NCBI RefSeq assembly: GCF_001427875.1
Contig: NZ_LMHK01000001.1
Coordinates: 436,871 to 500,870 of the forward strand
Source: Devosia sp. Root685
GTDB lineage: Bacteria; Pseudomonadota; Alphaproteobacteria; Rhizobiales; Devosiaceae
DNA length: 64,000 bases
Reading direction: 5' to 3'
This document shows positions 53,461 to 62,319 of this stretch, one piece after another (positions within the stretch are counted from its first letter, which is position 1; each line of letters starts with the position of its first letter). The position numbers were made by a program, and so were the translations under genes. The notes beneath the pieces are model-generated. The model was given only the letters and a program-made list of their open reading frames with translations. It was not told the origin of the DNA and searched no databases.

Positions 53461-53851
53461 CCCCATTTCGACTGGCGCGGGCCGTTTCCCGCGCCAGGTC
53501 GGCATCGATGCCTATGGCAATGGCGGCTTTCGCTTTGCAGATATGTCCCATCGCGGCTCGCTGCTGTGCCTGCCATCGGGCATGCTGGGCTGGGATGTTG
53601 CTTCGCCTGCAGAGCTGACGCTTAAGAGCCTGCAGCCGGTGCTGGAGCTGGCCGATCAGCTCGATGTGCTGTTGATCGGTCTTGGCATGGACATCGCGTT
53701 GATCGATCCTGCCATTCGGCAGGCCTTTCGTGACCACAAGGTGATCATCGAGGCCGTAGGCACAGGCGGAGCGGTGCGCACCTATAATGTGTTGCTTGCC
53801 GAAGAAAGGGCCATCGCGGGCGCTTTCATCGCTGTCGAGAATGCCCGCTGA
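53444..53851 (+). CDS. Mth938-domain (DUF498) protein, homolog of NDUFAF3
   Basis: The 135-aa protein has the Mth938/DUF498 fold: GNGGFRFADMSHRGSLLCLPSG near the start, then LLIGLGMDIALIDP and the EAVGTGGAVRTYNVLLAEERAIAGAFIAV end. The human homolog NDUFAF3 assists assembly of the hydrophilic arm of respiratory complex I. The start overlaps secDF and its stop overlaps the next start (TGATG), so translation is coupled on both sides. Confidence 0.88.
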   Translation: MALPSDPISTGAGRFPRQVGIDAYGNGGFRFADMSHRGSLLCLPSGMLGWDVASPAELTLKSLQPVLELADQLDVLLIGLGMDIALIDPAIRQAFRDHKVIIEAVGTGGAVRTYNVLLAEERAIAGAFIAVENAR

Positions 53852-54696
53852 TGTCTGCCGATAGTTTTGCTCACGCCGCTCAGACACTGCGCGAGAGCGA
53901 TAGGGATCGCTACCTGTCGACGCTTGCTTTGCCAGCGACGGCGCGGGATGGCGTCACGGCGATTCTGGCCTTCAATGCCGATGTCGCCGGCATTCGCGAG
54001 CGCGTTTCTGGACCGGCTCCGGGCGAAATTCGCCTGCAATGGTGGAACGATGCGTTGACGGGCGATGGCCATGGTGCGGTTCGGCAAAACCCGCTGGCTG
54101 ACGCATTGCTGACGACGCTCGATCGCTATGCCTTGCCGTCGGGCACTTTGCAGCGGCTCATCGGGGCGCGGCGCTTTGATCTTTATGACGATCCCATGCC
54201 TGATCTCGAGACGTTCGAAGGCTATGCCGGCGAGACGGCGTCTACGCTGCTGCAGCTTTCGGCTATGATTCTCAACGAGGGACTGCCGGTGGAGCCGGGC
54301 GATGCCGCGGGCCATCTTGGCGTTGCCCAGGCGATGGTGGGGCATTTGCGGGCGTTCGGCCATGTCGCGTCGCAAGGGCGCATCGTGTTGCCATGGTCGA
54401 TTTTTCAGGCGAATGGCGTCCGCGAAGGAGAAATCTTCGCAGGTACCGACAGCGAGGGATTGCACGAGGCGCTTGGACAGATTGCCGAGCTGGCCGAGGG
54501 GCACCTCAGGAAGGCTCGTGAAGCCATTGCAGCGCTGCCGAGCGGATTGCGGCCGGCCTTTGCCATTCTCCCGGTGGTCGAAGCGCAGTTGCGCCTTTGG
54601 AACCGGCATCGCGGTTCGCCCTTTGCGGCACCGGCGGATGAGGCTGATTGGCGCAAGATCGGCCGGATCGGCTGGTGGGCGCTTGGGAACCGCTAA
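53851..54696 (+). CDS. Squalene/phytoene synthase-fold protein, NDUFAF6-like
   Basis: The 281-aa protein belongs to the trans-isoprenyl diphosphate synthase fold but lacks the two canonical Asp-rich motifs (DxxxD) of squalene/phytoene synthases. The corresponding regions read ADVAGIRERV and ALTGDGHG (first) and GVAQAMVGHLRAFG (second). This is the pattern of mitochondrial NDUFAF6, another complex I assembly factor. It is therefore probably not an isoprenoid enzyme. The start overlaps the stop of the preceding NDUFAF3-like gene. It converges on the thioesterase gene with a 4-bp overlap. Confidence 0.85.
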   Translation: MSADSFAHAAQTLRESDRDRYLSTLALPATARDGVTAILAFNADVAGIRERVSGPAPGEIRLQWWNDALTGDGHGAVRQNPLADALLTTLDRYALPSGTLQRLIGARRFDLYDDPMPDLETFEGYAGETASTLLQLSAMILNEGLPVEPGDAAGHLGVAQAMVGHLRAFGHVASQGRIVLPWSIFQANGVREGEIFAGTDSEGLHEALGQIAELAEGHLRKAREAIAALPSGLRPAFAILPVVEAQLRLWNRHRGSPFAAPADEADWRKIGRIGWWALGNR

Positions 54697-55136
54697 GCTT
54701 CGGAAATCGCGACGAATTCGCCGGTAAGGCGGCCCGCGAGCTTGCCTTCGTACAGGAGCTCTGCGGTGACCGTGAGCCGCGCCCGGCCGCGCCTTTGGTA
54801 GGTCTGGAGGAAGGTCGGCCAACCAGAATCATCAAGGCTGGCCGAGGCTTGAGCAAGGCCAGATATCGGCAGGAGATATTCGGTCGCGGTTCGATGGATC
54901 ACCAATTGGCTGGCGATGCCTTCCGCTTCAAGTTTGAGATGCATGACCGACCAGGCGGCGAGGAGAGCGAGCGTGGCCGCGCTGCCGCCGAACATGGTGC
55001 CGTGCATGTTGATGTTTGGCGCGAGGGGCGCTTGGAGGAGAACGTGTTCGGCGCTGGCTTCCAGGACCTCCACGGCCATGGCCCGGGAAAGCGGGATATG
55101 GTCGTGGAGATAGGAGCGCAGTGCCTCGGGAGTCAC
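54693..55136 (-). CDS. YiiD-C-type thioesterase
   Basis: The 147-aa hot-dog-fold protein contains [22 protein letters not shown], the usual helix with its preceding active-site loop of YiiD C-terminal thioesterases. The probable role is hydrolysis of acyl-CoA or acyl-ACP; substrate unknown. It begins with GTG, which overlaps the trmFO stop codon (GTGA), so it is translated from the trmFO message. Confidence 0.85.
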   Translation of the reverse strand: MTPEALRSYLHDHIPLSRAMAVEVLEASAEHVLLQAPLAPNINMHGTMFGGSAATLALLAAWSVMHLKLEAEGIASQLVIHRTATEYLLPISGLAQASASLDDSGWPTFLQTYQRRGRARLTVTAELLYEGKLAGRLTGEFVAISEA

Positions 55137-56515
55137 TGCCAGACTTTCAGGTCTTCCAGCGCGCGGCTGGTGATGGCCCGACGCTTGGCCATGGTCTTTT
55201 CTGGGCCGCGCCAGCGCTTTACATCGTCGGGCTTGGTGATGGTCACTTCCGGGAAGAGGCCGAAATTGACGTTCATCGGCTGGAAGCTGCGGGCGCCGCT
55301 ATAGCTTTCGGCTTCGATGTGACCGCCGGTGACGTGGCCGATCAGGGCACCGAGCGCCGTGGTGATTGGCGGCAGGGGCATGGTTTCACCGCGGGCTTCG
55401 GCGGCGGTCAGGCGACCAGTGATGAGGCCGACAGCGGCACTTTCGACATAGCCTTCAACGCCCGTAACCTGGCCGGCGAAGCGGATGCGCGGGTCGGCCT
55501 TGAGGCGCATGTCGGGGCCCAAGACCTTGGGGGAATTGATGAAAGTGTTGCGGTGCAACCCGCCGAGGCGCGCGAACTGGGCGTTGGCCAAGCCGGGGAT
55601 CATGCGGAAGATTTCGGCCTGGATGCCGTAGCGCATCTTGGTCTGGAAGCCGACCATGTTCCAGAGCGAACCCAGGGCATTGTCCTGGCGGAGCTGGACG
55701 ATGGCATAGGGTTTCACGGTCGGATTGCGCGGATTGGTGAGGCCGACCGGTTTCATCGGGCCGTGGCGCAGGGTTTCCGGGCCGCGCTCGGCCATGACTT
55801 CGATGGGCAGGCAACCGTCGAAATAGGGGACCTTTTCCCAGTCCTTGAACTCGTGCAGCGGCGCGGTTTTGAGTGCTTCTACAAAGGCATAGTACTGATC
55901 GCGGTCCATCGGCAGGTTGAGATAGTCCGCGCCGGTGCCACCGGGGCCGACCTTGTCGTAGCGCGACTGCTTCCAGGCGATGTCGTGGTCGACGCTGTCG
56001 TAATGCACGATCGGCGCGATGGCGTCGAAGAAGGCGAGGGAGTCTTCGCCGGTCTTGGCGAGGATCGCCTCGGTCAGCGCGGGCGAGGTGAGAGGGCCGG
56101 TGGCGATGATGACATGGCGCCAATCTTCCGGCGGCCAGCCATTCAGCTCTTCGCGCACGATCGTGATTCGTGGATGATTTTCAATGGCTTGCGTGACACC
56201 GGCAGAGAATCCGTGGCGATCGACGGCGAGCGCGCCACCTGCCGGCAGCTTGTGCTCGTCGGCCATGCGCATGATGATCGAGCCGCAGCGGCGCATCTCT
56301 TCGTGAAGAAGGCCAACGGCGTTCTGCTCGTGATCGTCGGAGCGGAAACTGTTGGAACAGACGAGCTCGGCGAAGTCCTCGGTCGAGTGCGCGTCTGTGC
56401 CTCTGACGCCGCGCATTTCGTGCACGATGACGGTTGCGCCTGCTTCGGCGGCCTGCCAGGCGGCTTCGGAGCCTGCGAGGCCCCCGCCGATGATATGAAT
56501 GGGTTCGTTTGACAT
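55133..56515 (-). CDS. trmFO: Folate/FAD-dependent tRNA (uracil-54-C5) methyltransferase
   Basis: TrmFO makes ribothymidine-54 of tRNA using methylene-tetrahydrofolate and FADH2. It begins with the FAD motif [21 protein letters not shown]. The conserved [10 protein letters not shown] (Cys) and the ATGPLTSP segment follow. The 460-aa product starts at ATG 56515. The frame is open 41 codons upstream, but without conservation. No E. coli-type trmA is in the window. The thioesterase gene follows in the same message. Confidence 0.95.
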   Translation of the reverse strand: MSNEPIHIIGGGLAGSEAAWQAAEAGATVIVHEMRGVRGTDAHSTEDFAELVCSNSFRSDDHEQNAVGLLHEEMRRCGSIIMRMADEHKLPAGGALAVDRHGFSAGVTQAIENHPRITIVREELNGWPPEDWRHVIIATGPLTSPALTEAILAKTGEDSLAFFDAIAPIVHYDSVDHDIAWKQSRYDKVGPGGTGADYLNLPMDRDQYYAFVEALKTAPLHEFKDWEKVPYFDGCLPIEVMAERGPETLRHGPMKPVGLTNPRNPTVKPYAIVQLRQDNALGSLWNMVGFQTKMRYGIQAEIFRMIPGLANAQFARLGGLHRNTFINSPKVLGPDMRLKADPRIRFAGQVTGVEGYVESAAVGLITGRLTAAEARGETMPLPPITTALGALIGHVTGGHIEAESYSGARSFQPMNVNFGLFPEVTITKPDDVKRWRGPEKTMAKRRAITSRALEDLKVWQ

Positions 56516-56630
56516 GGCTGGCAAATACCAAGCGCCATGCGGCCACGCAACTGGAAGCCCATCACGGGACAAAGAATAGCTTAGATTGGGCGGGCGGGGA
56601 TAAGTTTGCCAATGCGAGGCGCCCGGAAAC

Positions 56631-56660
56631 GAAAACACCCGCGTCTCAGAGAGATGCGGG
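56631..56660 (-). terminator. Intrinsic terminator of the first DUF1127 gene
   Basis: On the minus strand the stem cccgcatct / agacgcggg (one mismatch, 5-nt loop) is followed by gtttt, 41 nt past the stop codon. Confidence 0.8.
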
Positions 56661-56700
56661 CGTTCGGTCTTTTACTTCGGAAGTATTCGCGCTGTAAGAC

Positions 56701-56850
56701 TTAGAGCGAATTGGCATGATCGCGAGCAATGCGATTGATTTCGGTACGGTTGATGCCGAGATCGTTCAGCTGGCGATTGTCGAGAGCAGCAAGTTCACGA
56801 ACCGTCTGCTGGTAAGCGGCCCACTTCTTGAAGGTTTTACGAATGTCCAT
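56701..56850 (-). CDS. DUF1127 micro-protein, 49 aa
   Basis: MDIRKTFKKWAAYQQTVREL is followed by the DUF1127 signature LDNRQLNDLGINRTEINRIA. aggag lies 6 nt before the ATG, which decides this start over one 15 codons upstream. In other alphaproteobacteria DUF1127 proteins are Arg-rich, often stress-induced, and affect RNA turnover and phosphate or carbon metabolism; here the role is unknown. A perfect CtrA-type site lies 113 nt upstream and a terminator follows. Confidence 0.88.
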   Translation of the reverse strand: MDIRKTFKKWAAYQQTVRELAALDNRQLNDLGINRTEINRIARDHANSL

Positions 56851-56962
56851 TTGAGTTCTCCTGTCGTTTGCAAGGAGAGATATAGTCGAGACCAACCCCA
56901 GCGAGCAGATAGAGATTAGTCAAAGAAGCCATGCAATTTGCGCAGGGCGCGGCGGGGTGTCG

Positions 56963-56977
56963 TTAAGGCTCGGTTAA
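56963..56977. promoter_or_regulatory. Perfect CtrA-type binding site
   Basis: TTAAGGCTCGGTTAA is an exact TTAA-N7-TTAA, the consensus of the alphaproteobacterial cell-cycle regulator CtrA. It lies in the intergenic region, 113 nt upstream of the 49-aa DUF1127 gene and just downstream of the terminator of the second one. Confidence 0.6.
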
Positions 56978-56986
56978 GGTGAGTGC

Positions 56987-57022
56987 CAAAAGCATGGCCG
57001 CCGGACGGCAATCCGGCGGCCA
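56987..57022 (-). terminator. Intrinsic terminator of the second DUF1127-type gene
   Basis: A perfect 10-bp stem (tggccgccgg / ccggcggcca) with an 8-nt loop lies 26 nt beyond the stop codon and is followed on the minus strand by gctttt. Confidence 0.8.
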
Positions 57023-57048
57023 CTTGTACTATTGAGGCTGGAAAGAGA

Positions 57049-57201
57049 TCAGCGATCGAAGAGCGATCGCGTCATCTTGGAAAAGTCTGGGCCGGAAATG
57101 CCCAGTAAGTCGGCATCTCGCGTCGAGGGAACGTCCATCTCCCGCAACGTCTGCTTGATGTCGACCAGGCGCTTGATGCGCCAGACGGCACGTACAAACA
57201 T
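57049..57201 (-). CDS. DUF1127-like micro-protein, 50 aa
   Basis: The peptide MFVRAVWRIKRLVDIKQTLRE continues into DVPSTRDADLLGISGPDFSKMTRSLFDR, similar in layout to DUF1127 proteins (basic helix, then a D-x-x-L-x-x-I-G-I-like turn), though less typical than its neighbour. ATG 57201 is chosen because the upstream in-frame Met residues give a Cys/Pro-rich unlikely extension; the Shine-Dalgarno is weak. A terminator follows. Direct repeats lie upstream. Confidence 0.65.
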   Translation of the reverse strand: MFVRAVWRIKRLVDIKQTLREMDVPSTRDADLLGISGPDFSKMTRSLFDR

Positions 57202-57374
57202 GGGTCTATTCCAGTATGTCTGGTGGCTGCACATTGAAGATCGGCTGATTTGCGGGCGCGCGCCATGGGGCAAATAGCAGGCGCGGCATGCGTGCGGCGC
57301 ATGGTAATTTCATCGATCTGACGCGTGACAGTGATGTGACGGGGTAACAGTCTGCGCCGAACGGGCATTTTCGG

Positions 57375-57415
57375 GTTAGCAGACTGTTAGCATCGAGTGT
57401 CGCGTTGAGGCGAAT
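57375..57415 (+). repeat. Direct repeat, copy 1
   Basis: Begins gttagcagactgttagcatc and ends gaggcgaat. It matches copy 2 (57477-57517) at 33 of 41 positions. It contains the imperfect palindrome TTAGCAG-A-CTGTTAG. Confidence 0.7.
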
Positions 57416-57476
57416 TGGTTGGACGTTCCGGACAAATCGGCGGGATCTGTGGCGTGGGGGAATAGGGTGTGGGTCG

Positions 57477-57517
57477 GGTAGCAGACTGTTACCGTTGAGT
57501 GTCCCGCTTAGGGGAAT
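57477..57517 (+). repeat. Direct repeat, copy 2
   Basis: Begins ggtagcagactgttaccgtt and ends taggggaat. The palindrome GGTAGCAG-A-CTGTTACC pairs at 7 of 8 positions. Copies are 102 bp apart. Confidence 0.7.
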
Positions 57518-57552
57518 GCGTTATCCGGGGGCGTGGGAACACCCCCACCCAT

Positions 57553-57573
57553 CCTCCCCCATCAAGGGGGAGG
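57553..57573 (-). terminator. Hairpin downstream of uvrA
   Basis: A perfect 8-bp stem (cctccccc / gggggagg) with loop atcaa lies 50 nt past the uvrA stop. No T-tract, so it may be a repeat rather than a terminator. Confidence 0.5.
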
Positions 57574-57623
57574 TGTTGCACCGGGTTTGTGAGAGGCTTT
57601 GGGGCCAACCGAGAGCGGGTGGC

Positions 57624-60518
57624 CTACTCCGCCGCTCTCGTCGTGTAGTGCGGTCTGCGGTCCATGACTTCCTTGAGGAAGTGGCCGGTGTGGGAGCGGG
57701 TGTTGGAGGCGACTTCTTCGGGGGTGCCAATGGCGACCACTTCGCCGCCGCCGTCGCCGCCTTCGGGGCCCATGTCGATGATCCAGTCGGCGGTCTTGAT
57801 GACTTCGAGATTGTGCTCGATGACGATGACGGAGTTGCCGCCTTCGACGAGTTCGTGGAGCACTTCGAGAAGTTTCGCCACATCGTGGAAGTGAAGACCG
57901 GTGGTTGGCTCGTCGAGCATGTAGAGCGTGCGGCCGGTGGCGCGCTTGGAAAGCTCCTTGGAGAGTTTTACGCGCTGGGCCTCGCCGCCTGACAACGTGG
58001 TCGCCGGCTGGCCGACTTTGACATATCCGAGGCCGACGCGCTGGAGGGTGGCGAACTTGTCGCGGATGACCGGAACGGCCGAGAAGAACTCGACGCCTTC
58101 ATCGATGGTCATGTCGAGGACGTCCGAGATCGACTTGCCCTTGAACTGGACTTCCAGCGTTTCGCGATTGTAGCGCTTGCCCTTGCAGACGTCGCAGGTG
58201 ACGTAGACATCGGGCAGGAAGTGCATTTCGATCTTGAGGACGCCATCGCCCTCGCACTTCTCGCAGCGACCACCCTTGACGTTGAAGGAGAAACGGCCCG
58301 GCCCATAACCGCGCGCTTTCGCTTCGGGGAGGCCCGAGAACCATTCGCGCAGGGGCGTGAAGGCGCCGGTATAGGTGGCCGGATTGGATCGCGGGGTACG
58401 GCCAATGGGCGACTGGTCGATGTCGATGACCTTGTCGAGGAATTCGAGGCCGGTGAGCGATTCATGCGGGGCAGGGACCACGCGGGCGCCGTTCAGGCGG
58501 CGGGCGATGGCCTGGTACATGGTGTCGATCATCAGGGTCGACTTGCCGCCGCCGGAAACGCCGGTGATGGCGACGAAGAGACCGAGCGGCACATCGACCG
58601 AAACGTTCTTGAGATTGTTGCCGGTCGCGCCTTTGATCGAGAGAGCCTTGCCCTTCTTGCCCTGGCGGCGCTCGGCCGGAATGGGAATGCCCATGCGGCC
58701 CGAGAGATATTTGCCGGTGAGGGAATCGGGGTGATTGAGAATGTCCTCGGGTGAGCCTTCGGCGACGATATTGCCGCCGTGGATGCCGGCACCGGGGCCG
58801 ATGTCGAGGACATAGTCGGCGGTCAGGATCGCGTCTTCGTCGTGTTCAACGACGATGACGGTATTGCCGAGGTCGCGGAGGCGACGCAGGGTATCGAGGA
58901 GGCGCGCATTATCGCGCTGGTGAAGGCCGATGGAGGGCTCGTCGAGCACATAGAGCACGCCGGTGAGGCCCGAGCCGATCTGGCTGGCGAGGCGAATGCG
59001 CTGGCTTTCACCGCCCGACAGGGTGCCGGAATTGCGCGACATGGAGAGATATTCAAGGCCCACATCGTTGAGGAAGTTCAGGCGCTCGCGGATTTCCTTG
59101 AGGATGCGCTCGCCGATCTGGCTCTGGGTCGGCGAGAGCTTGTCGGACAGATCGACAAACCACTGCGAGGCGACCTTGATCGACATTTCGCTGACCTTGC
59201 CGATGTGGAGGCCATCGATCTTCACCGCCAGCGTTTCGGGCTTCAAGCGATAACCGCCGCAGGCCACGCACGGCTTGGCCGACATGTACTTTTCGATCTC
59301 TTCGCGCATGCCGGCGCTTTCGGTTTCCTTGTAGCGGCGCTCAAGGTTGCCGATGACGCCTTCGAAAACCTTTGAGGTCTTGTACTGGCGCAGGCCATCG
59401 TCATAGACGAAATCGATCTTGGTCTTGTCGGTGCCATAGAGAACGGCGTGCTGCACGTCGAAAGGCAGCTCGTTCCAGGCGGTGCCGGTAGAGGCGCCGT
59501 AATGTTTTACGACGGCTTGCAGGGTCTGCTGGTAATAAGGCGCTGACGTTTTCGACCAGGGCAAGATGGCGCCGTCGCGCAGCGACAGGCTCGCGTCGGG
59601 GACGATCTGATCGGGATCGATCTTCTGTTCGGTGCCGAGGCCATCGCAGACCGGACAGGCGCCGAAGGGATTGTTGAACGAGAAAAGGCGCGGCTCGATT
59701 TCGGCAATGGTGAAGCCGGAAACCGGGCAGGCGAATTTTTCCGAGAAGGTGATCTGGCGGGCGGTGCCGTCTTCGTTCTTTTCGTCGGCAAATTCGACGA
59801 GGGCGATACCTTCGGCCAGCTTTAGCGCTGTTTCAAAACTTTCGGCGAGGCGGCCGGCAATATCCTTCGACACGACGACGCGATCGACCACGACTTCGAT
59901 GTCGTGCTTGAACTTTTTGTCGAGCGCCGGAGCGTCTTCGATTTCGTGATATTCGCCGTCGATCTTCACGCGCTGAAAGCCTTTGCGCATCAGATCGCCG
60001 AGTTCCTTCTTGTACTCGCCCTTGCGGCCGCGCGCGATGGGGGCCAGCAGATAGAGGCGGGTGCCTTCGGGCAGTTCCAGAGTGCGATCGACCATCTGGC
60101 TGACGGTCTGGCTCTCGATGGGCAGACCCGTGGCCGGGGAATAGGGAATGCCGACGCGCGCGAACAGTAGGCGCAGGTAATCGTAAATCTCGGTGACCGT
60201 GCCAACCGTAGAGCGCGGGTTACGCGAGGTGGTTTTCTGCTCAATGGAAATGGCGGGCGAGAGGCCTTCGATGTGTTCGACATCGGGCTTCTGCATCATT
60301 TCGAGGAACTGGCGCGCGTAAGCCGAGAGCGACTCCACATAGCGGCGCTGACCTTCGGCATAGATGGTGTCGAACGCCAGGGACGATTTGCCCGAACCCG
60401 AGAGCCCGGTCATGACGATGAGGCTGTCGCGCGGCAGCTTGACGTCGATGCCCTTCAAATTGTGCTCGCGGGCACCGCGGACGATGATTTCGCGGTTTTG
60501 GCTGGGCGTAGGCTTCAT
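57624..60518 (-). CDS. uvrA: Excinuclease ABC subunit A
   Basis: UvrA is the damage-sensing ATPase of nucleotide excision repair. The 964-aa chain has two ABC ATPase halves: Walker [13 protein letters not shown] near residue 37 and [13 protein letters not shown] in the second half. It has the zinc fingers CPVCDGLG and CEKCEGDG...CDVC. The segment [18 protein letters not shown] matches UvrA. A LexA box lies in its promoter region (60704-60718). An upstream ORF (60515-60709) ends at an ATGA overlap with the uvrA start. Confidence 0.97.
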   Translation of the reverse strand: MKPTPSQNREIIVRGAREHNLKGIDVKLPRDSLIVMTGLSGSGKSSLAFDTIYAEGQRRYVESLSAYARQFLEMMQKPDVEHIEGLSPAISIEQKTTSRNPRSTVGTVTEIYDYLRLLFARVGIPYSPATGLPIESQTVSQMVDRTLELPEGTRLYLLAPIARGRKGEYKKELGDLMRKGFQRVKIDGEYHEIEDAPALDKKFKHDIEVVVDRVVVSKDIAGRLAESFETALKLAEGIALVEFADEKNEDGTARQITFSEKFACPVSGFTIAEIEPRLFSFNNPFGACPVCDGLGTEQKIDPDQIVPDASLSLRDGAILPWSKTSAPYYQQTLQAVVKHYGASTGTAWNELPFDVQHAVLYGTDKTKIDFVYDDGLRQYKTSKVFEGVIGNLERRYKETESAGMREEIEKYMSAKPCVACGGYRLKPETLAVKIDGLHIGKVSEMSIKVASQWFVDLSDKLSPTQSQIGERILKEIRERLNFLNDVGLEYLSMSRNSGTLSGGESQRIRLASQIGSGLTGVLYVLDEPSIGLHQRDNARLLDTLRRLRDLGNTVIVVEHDEDAILTADYVLDIGPGAGIHGGNIVAEGSPEDILNHPDSLTGKYLSGRMGIPIPAERRQGKKGKALSIKGATGNNLKNVSVDVPLGLFVAITGVSGGGKSTLMIDTMYQAIARRLNGARVVPAPHESLTGLEFLDKVIDIDQSPIGRTPRSNPATYTGAFTPLREWFSGLPEAKARGYGPGRFSFNVKGGRCEKCEGDGVLKIEMHFLPDVYVTCDVCKGKRYNRETLEVQFKGKSISDVLDMTIDEGVEFFSAVPVIRDKFATLQRVGLGYVKVGQPATTLSGGEAQRVKLSKELSKRATGRTLYMLDEPTTGLHFHDVAKLLEVLHELVEGGNSVIVIEHNLEVIKTADWIIDMGPEGGDGGGEVVAIGTPEEVASNTRSHTGHFLKEVMDRRPHYTTRAAE

Positions 60519-60703
60519 TGTTCACGTCCGTGGCTTGTCGCGCCGATGAAAGGCACAGCAGCAATGGGGTCAAGGGGGGCTGAAGAGCCCATGAGATAGG
60601 CGTTGCTCGGCCCAACCGCAAGCGCCGGCCATGCATGGCTCACCAGCGTCATTGTAACCTTAGCGTGTCCGGAAGGGCTTTCAAAAACACCTTTGTTGCT
60701 CAT

Positions 60704-60718
60704 GAACATTTGCAGAAC
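60704..60718 (-). promoter_or_regulatory. LexA box (SOS operator) of uvrA
   Basis: On the minus strand it reads GTTCTGCAAATGTTC, an exact GTTC-N7-GTTC, the alphaproteobacterial LexA consensus. A -35-like TTGACT lies at 60730-60735 (minus strand), so LexA would overlap the -10 region. The uvrA start is 186 nt further. Confidence 0.8.
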
Positions 60719-60731
60719 ATTTTAAATTCAG

Positions 60732-61376
60732 TCAAGTGGCTGATGACATGGTCAGACCATGCCAGGCGGTGAAAAGGGCGACGATGACGAAGAGCGCGCC
60801 GGCGCTGCGGCCGATCCAGATGGTGGCGGACGGGTTGCCGACAAGCGCATCGCGGCCACGGCCCGCGGCGAGGGCGAGCGCGCCATAGACGACGCCTTGC
60901 ATGAGTACGGTGATGACGCCGAGGGCCAGGGCCTGGCTCCAGGCCGGGCCGAATTCGGGGCGCACGAACTGGGGGAAGACGGCGAGGACGAAAAGATAGG
61001 CTTTTGGATTGAGGAGGCACGTGATGGTGCCCTGGCGGAAGGCGGCCCATTCGGTGCGCGTGGTGGCGCGGCCGATGCCGGAGACGGTGATCGAACTGCG
61101 CAGAAGCGTGTAGCCGATCCAGGCCATATAGGCCGCGCCGGCCAGCACCATGGCCTGAAACAGCATGGTCGGCAGCTGGGAGAGGACGCCGACGGCCACT
61201 GTGCCGAAGAGGGTGTGGACGGCGCCGCCGAGCATGACGCCGCCCAAGGCGGCAAAGCCCAGGCGCCGGCCGCCGGTCAGGGCATTGGCGAGGATATAAA
61301 ACATGTCCATGCCCGGCACGACGATGATGCCGAAGACGAGGAGCGTATAGAGCCAGAGCGCCTGTGCGTAATCCAT
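60732..61376 (-). CDS. LysE/RhtB-family exporter
   Basis: The 214-aa protein has about six membrane segments and the family signature VPGMDMFYILANALTGGRRLGFAA near the N-terminus. It exports amino acids or their derivatives; substrate unknown. ATG 61376 begins the first membrane helix. The frame is open upstream without conservation. Its stop codon region overlaps the uvrA promoter. Confidence 0.92.
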   Translation of the reverse strand: MDYAQALWLYTLLVFGIIVVPGMDMFYILANALTGGRRLGFAALGGVMLGGAVHTLFGTVAVGVLSQLPTMLFQAMVLAGAAYMAWIGYTLLRSSITVSGIGRATTRTEWAAFRQGTITCLLNPKAYLFVLAVFPQFVRPEFGPAWSQALALGVITVLMQGVVYGALALAAGRGRDALVGNPSATIWIGRSAGALFVIVALFTAWHGLTMSSAT

Positions 61377-61506
61377 GGTGGTTCCCGAGTGTGGGAATGG
61401 CAATGGACGAGGGCTGCTGACAGGGGGAGTCAGGAGTGATGGTGGGGGCGGCCGGGGAGCCGGGAAATTAGAACGGCGGACGTGGGGTGTTCGCCCTTCC
61501 ACCGGC

Positions 61507-61577
61507 TGTCACCCCGGGCCTGACCCGGGGGCCATCTTGGGATCTCAGGATGGGCCCCGGCCTTCGCCGGGGTGACA
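61507..61577. repeat. Palindromic REP-like element, family A
   Basis: The third copy of the family seen at 2160-2229 and 8218-8285, with ends tgtcaccccgggcc and ccttcgccggggtgaca. Confidence 0.8.
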
Positions 61578-61631
61578 ATCGAGGGTGGCGGCAGAGGGGG
61601 TAAGTTGCGCTGGGGTGGGCGTAGAGGGGCC

Positions 61632-62012
61632 CTAGACTTTTTCGACGTCGCCGCCGGCGTCGACCCAATCTTTGAAGCCGCCGAGATTGTAGACGTTTTT
61701 ATAGCCCATCTGATGCAGGGTTACGCCGCTGAGGGCGGAGCGGCCGCCGGAGGCGCAGTGGAGGATCACCGGGCGATCGGCGCTGAGATTGGCGTCGTGA
61801 TATTGCGAAGTGGGATCGGCGCGGAATTCGAGCATGCCGCGGGGGATGTTGACCGAGCCGGGGATCTTGCCCTGGGCGGCCAATTCGGCGGAATCGCGCA
61901 CATCGACGATGACGGCGTTTTGTTCGCGGACCATGCGCTTGGCTTCGTCGGCGGAAATCCTGGGCACTTCACCATTGGCTGCGGCGAGCATGTCTTTGAC
62001 ATTGGCGGGCAT
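61632..62012 (-). CDS. Rhodanese-like domain protein
   Basis: The single-domain rhodanese (126 aa) has DVRDSAELAAQGKIPGSVNIPRG in the middle and the active-site loop HCASGGRSA with the sulfur-carrying Cys. No signal peptide, so it is cytoplasmic, and a sulfur-transfer or thiosulfate role is possible. aaggaggt precedes the ATG at 10-nt spacing. Confidence 0.9.
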   Translation of the reverse strand: MPANVKDMLAAANGEVPRISADEAKRMVREQNAVIVDVRDSAELAAQGKIPGSVNIPRGMLEFRADPTSQYHDANLSADRPVILHCASGGRSALSGVTLHQMGYKNVYNLGGFKDWVDAGGDVEKV

Positions 62013-62130
62013 AGCGGCACCTCCTTGATTTATGGGCGGAGCTTACGCCTGGGGAGCGCCGGAAGCGAGGCCGGCTTGGCTATTTGTGATCGGGGCGGGC
62101 AGGGAGCGGGTTCACCTCTCGGATGGGTTC

Positions 62131-62163
62131 TTGACACTGGGCTCACAAGAACATAAAGAGAAC
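62131..62163 (+). promoter_or_regulatory. ssb promoter with LexA box
   Basis: TTGACA (62131-62136) is a perfect -35 element. Twelve nt later lies GAACATAAAGAGAAC (62149-62163), an exact GAAC-N7-GAAC LexA box that would cover the -10. The -35 region is also in a palindrome gttcttg-12-caagaac. The rest of the 307-bp gap between the rhodanese gene and ssb holds nothing else I recognise. Confidence 0.75.
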
Positions 62164-62319
62164 ATGTAAGGAAGTGTTTACAATTCGGAACAGGCTCGCT
62201 TTATGCTGCGCGTCACTGTGGAGGGGCGCCGCGTTTCGGGCGGCAAAGCCTGAGCCACACACGAGAGCGTCCCGCGACCGCAACAGACCGGGACTGAATT
62301 TTTTTAAAGGACAGGCGCC

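Larger units (their letters stand above)
57202..57623. other. Intergenic region with direct repeats, 422 bp
   Basis: No gene is supported here. It holds the two 41-nt direct repeats (57375-57415, 57477-57517), a half-copy of their palindrome at 57343 and a Pro-codon-free GC-rich stretch with the uvrA-side hairpin (57553-57573). Confidence 0.6.

Noticed and set aside
53851..54696. Carotenoid or hopanoid biosynthesis gene
   Set aside because: The two Asp-rich catalytic motifs of squalene/phytoene synthases are missing, and no other isoprenoid gene is nearby.
57420..57620. CRISPR-like repeats
   Set aside because: Only two diverged 41-nt copies with a 61-nt spacer and no cas genes. This fits operator-type direct repeats better.
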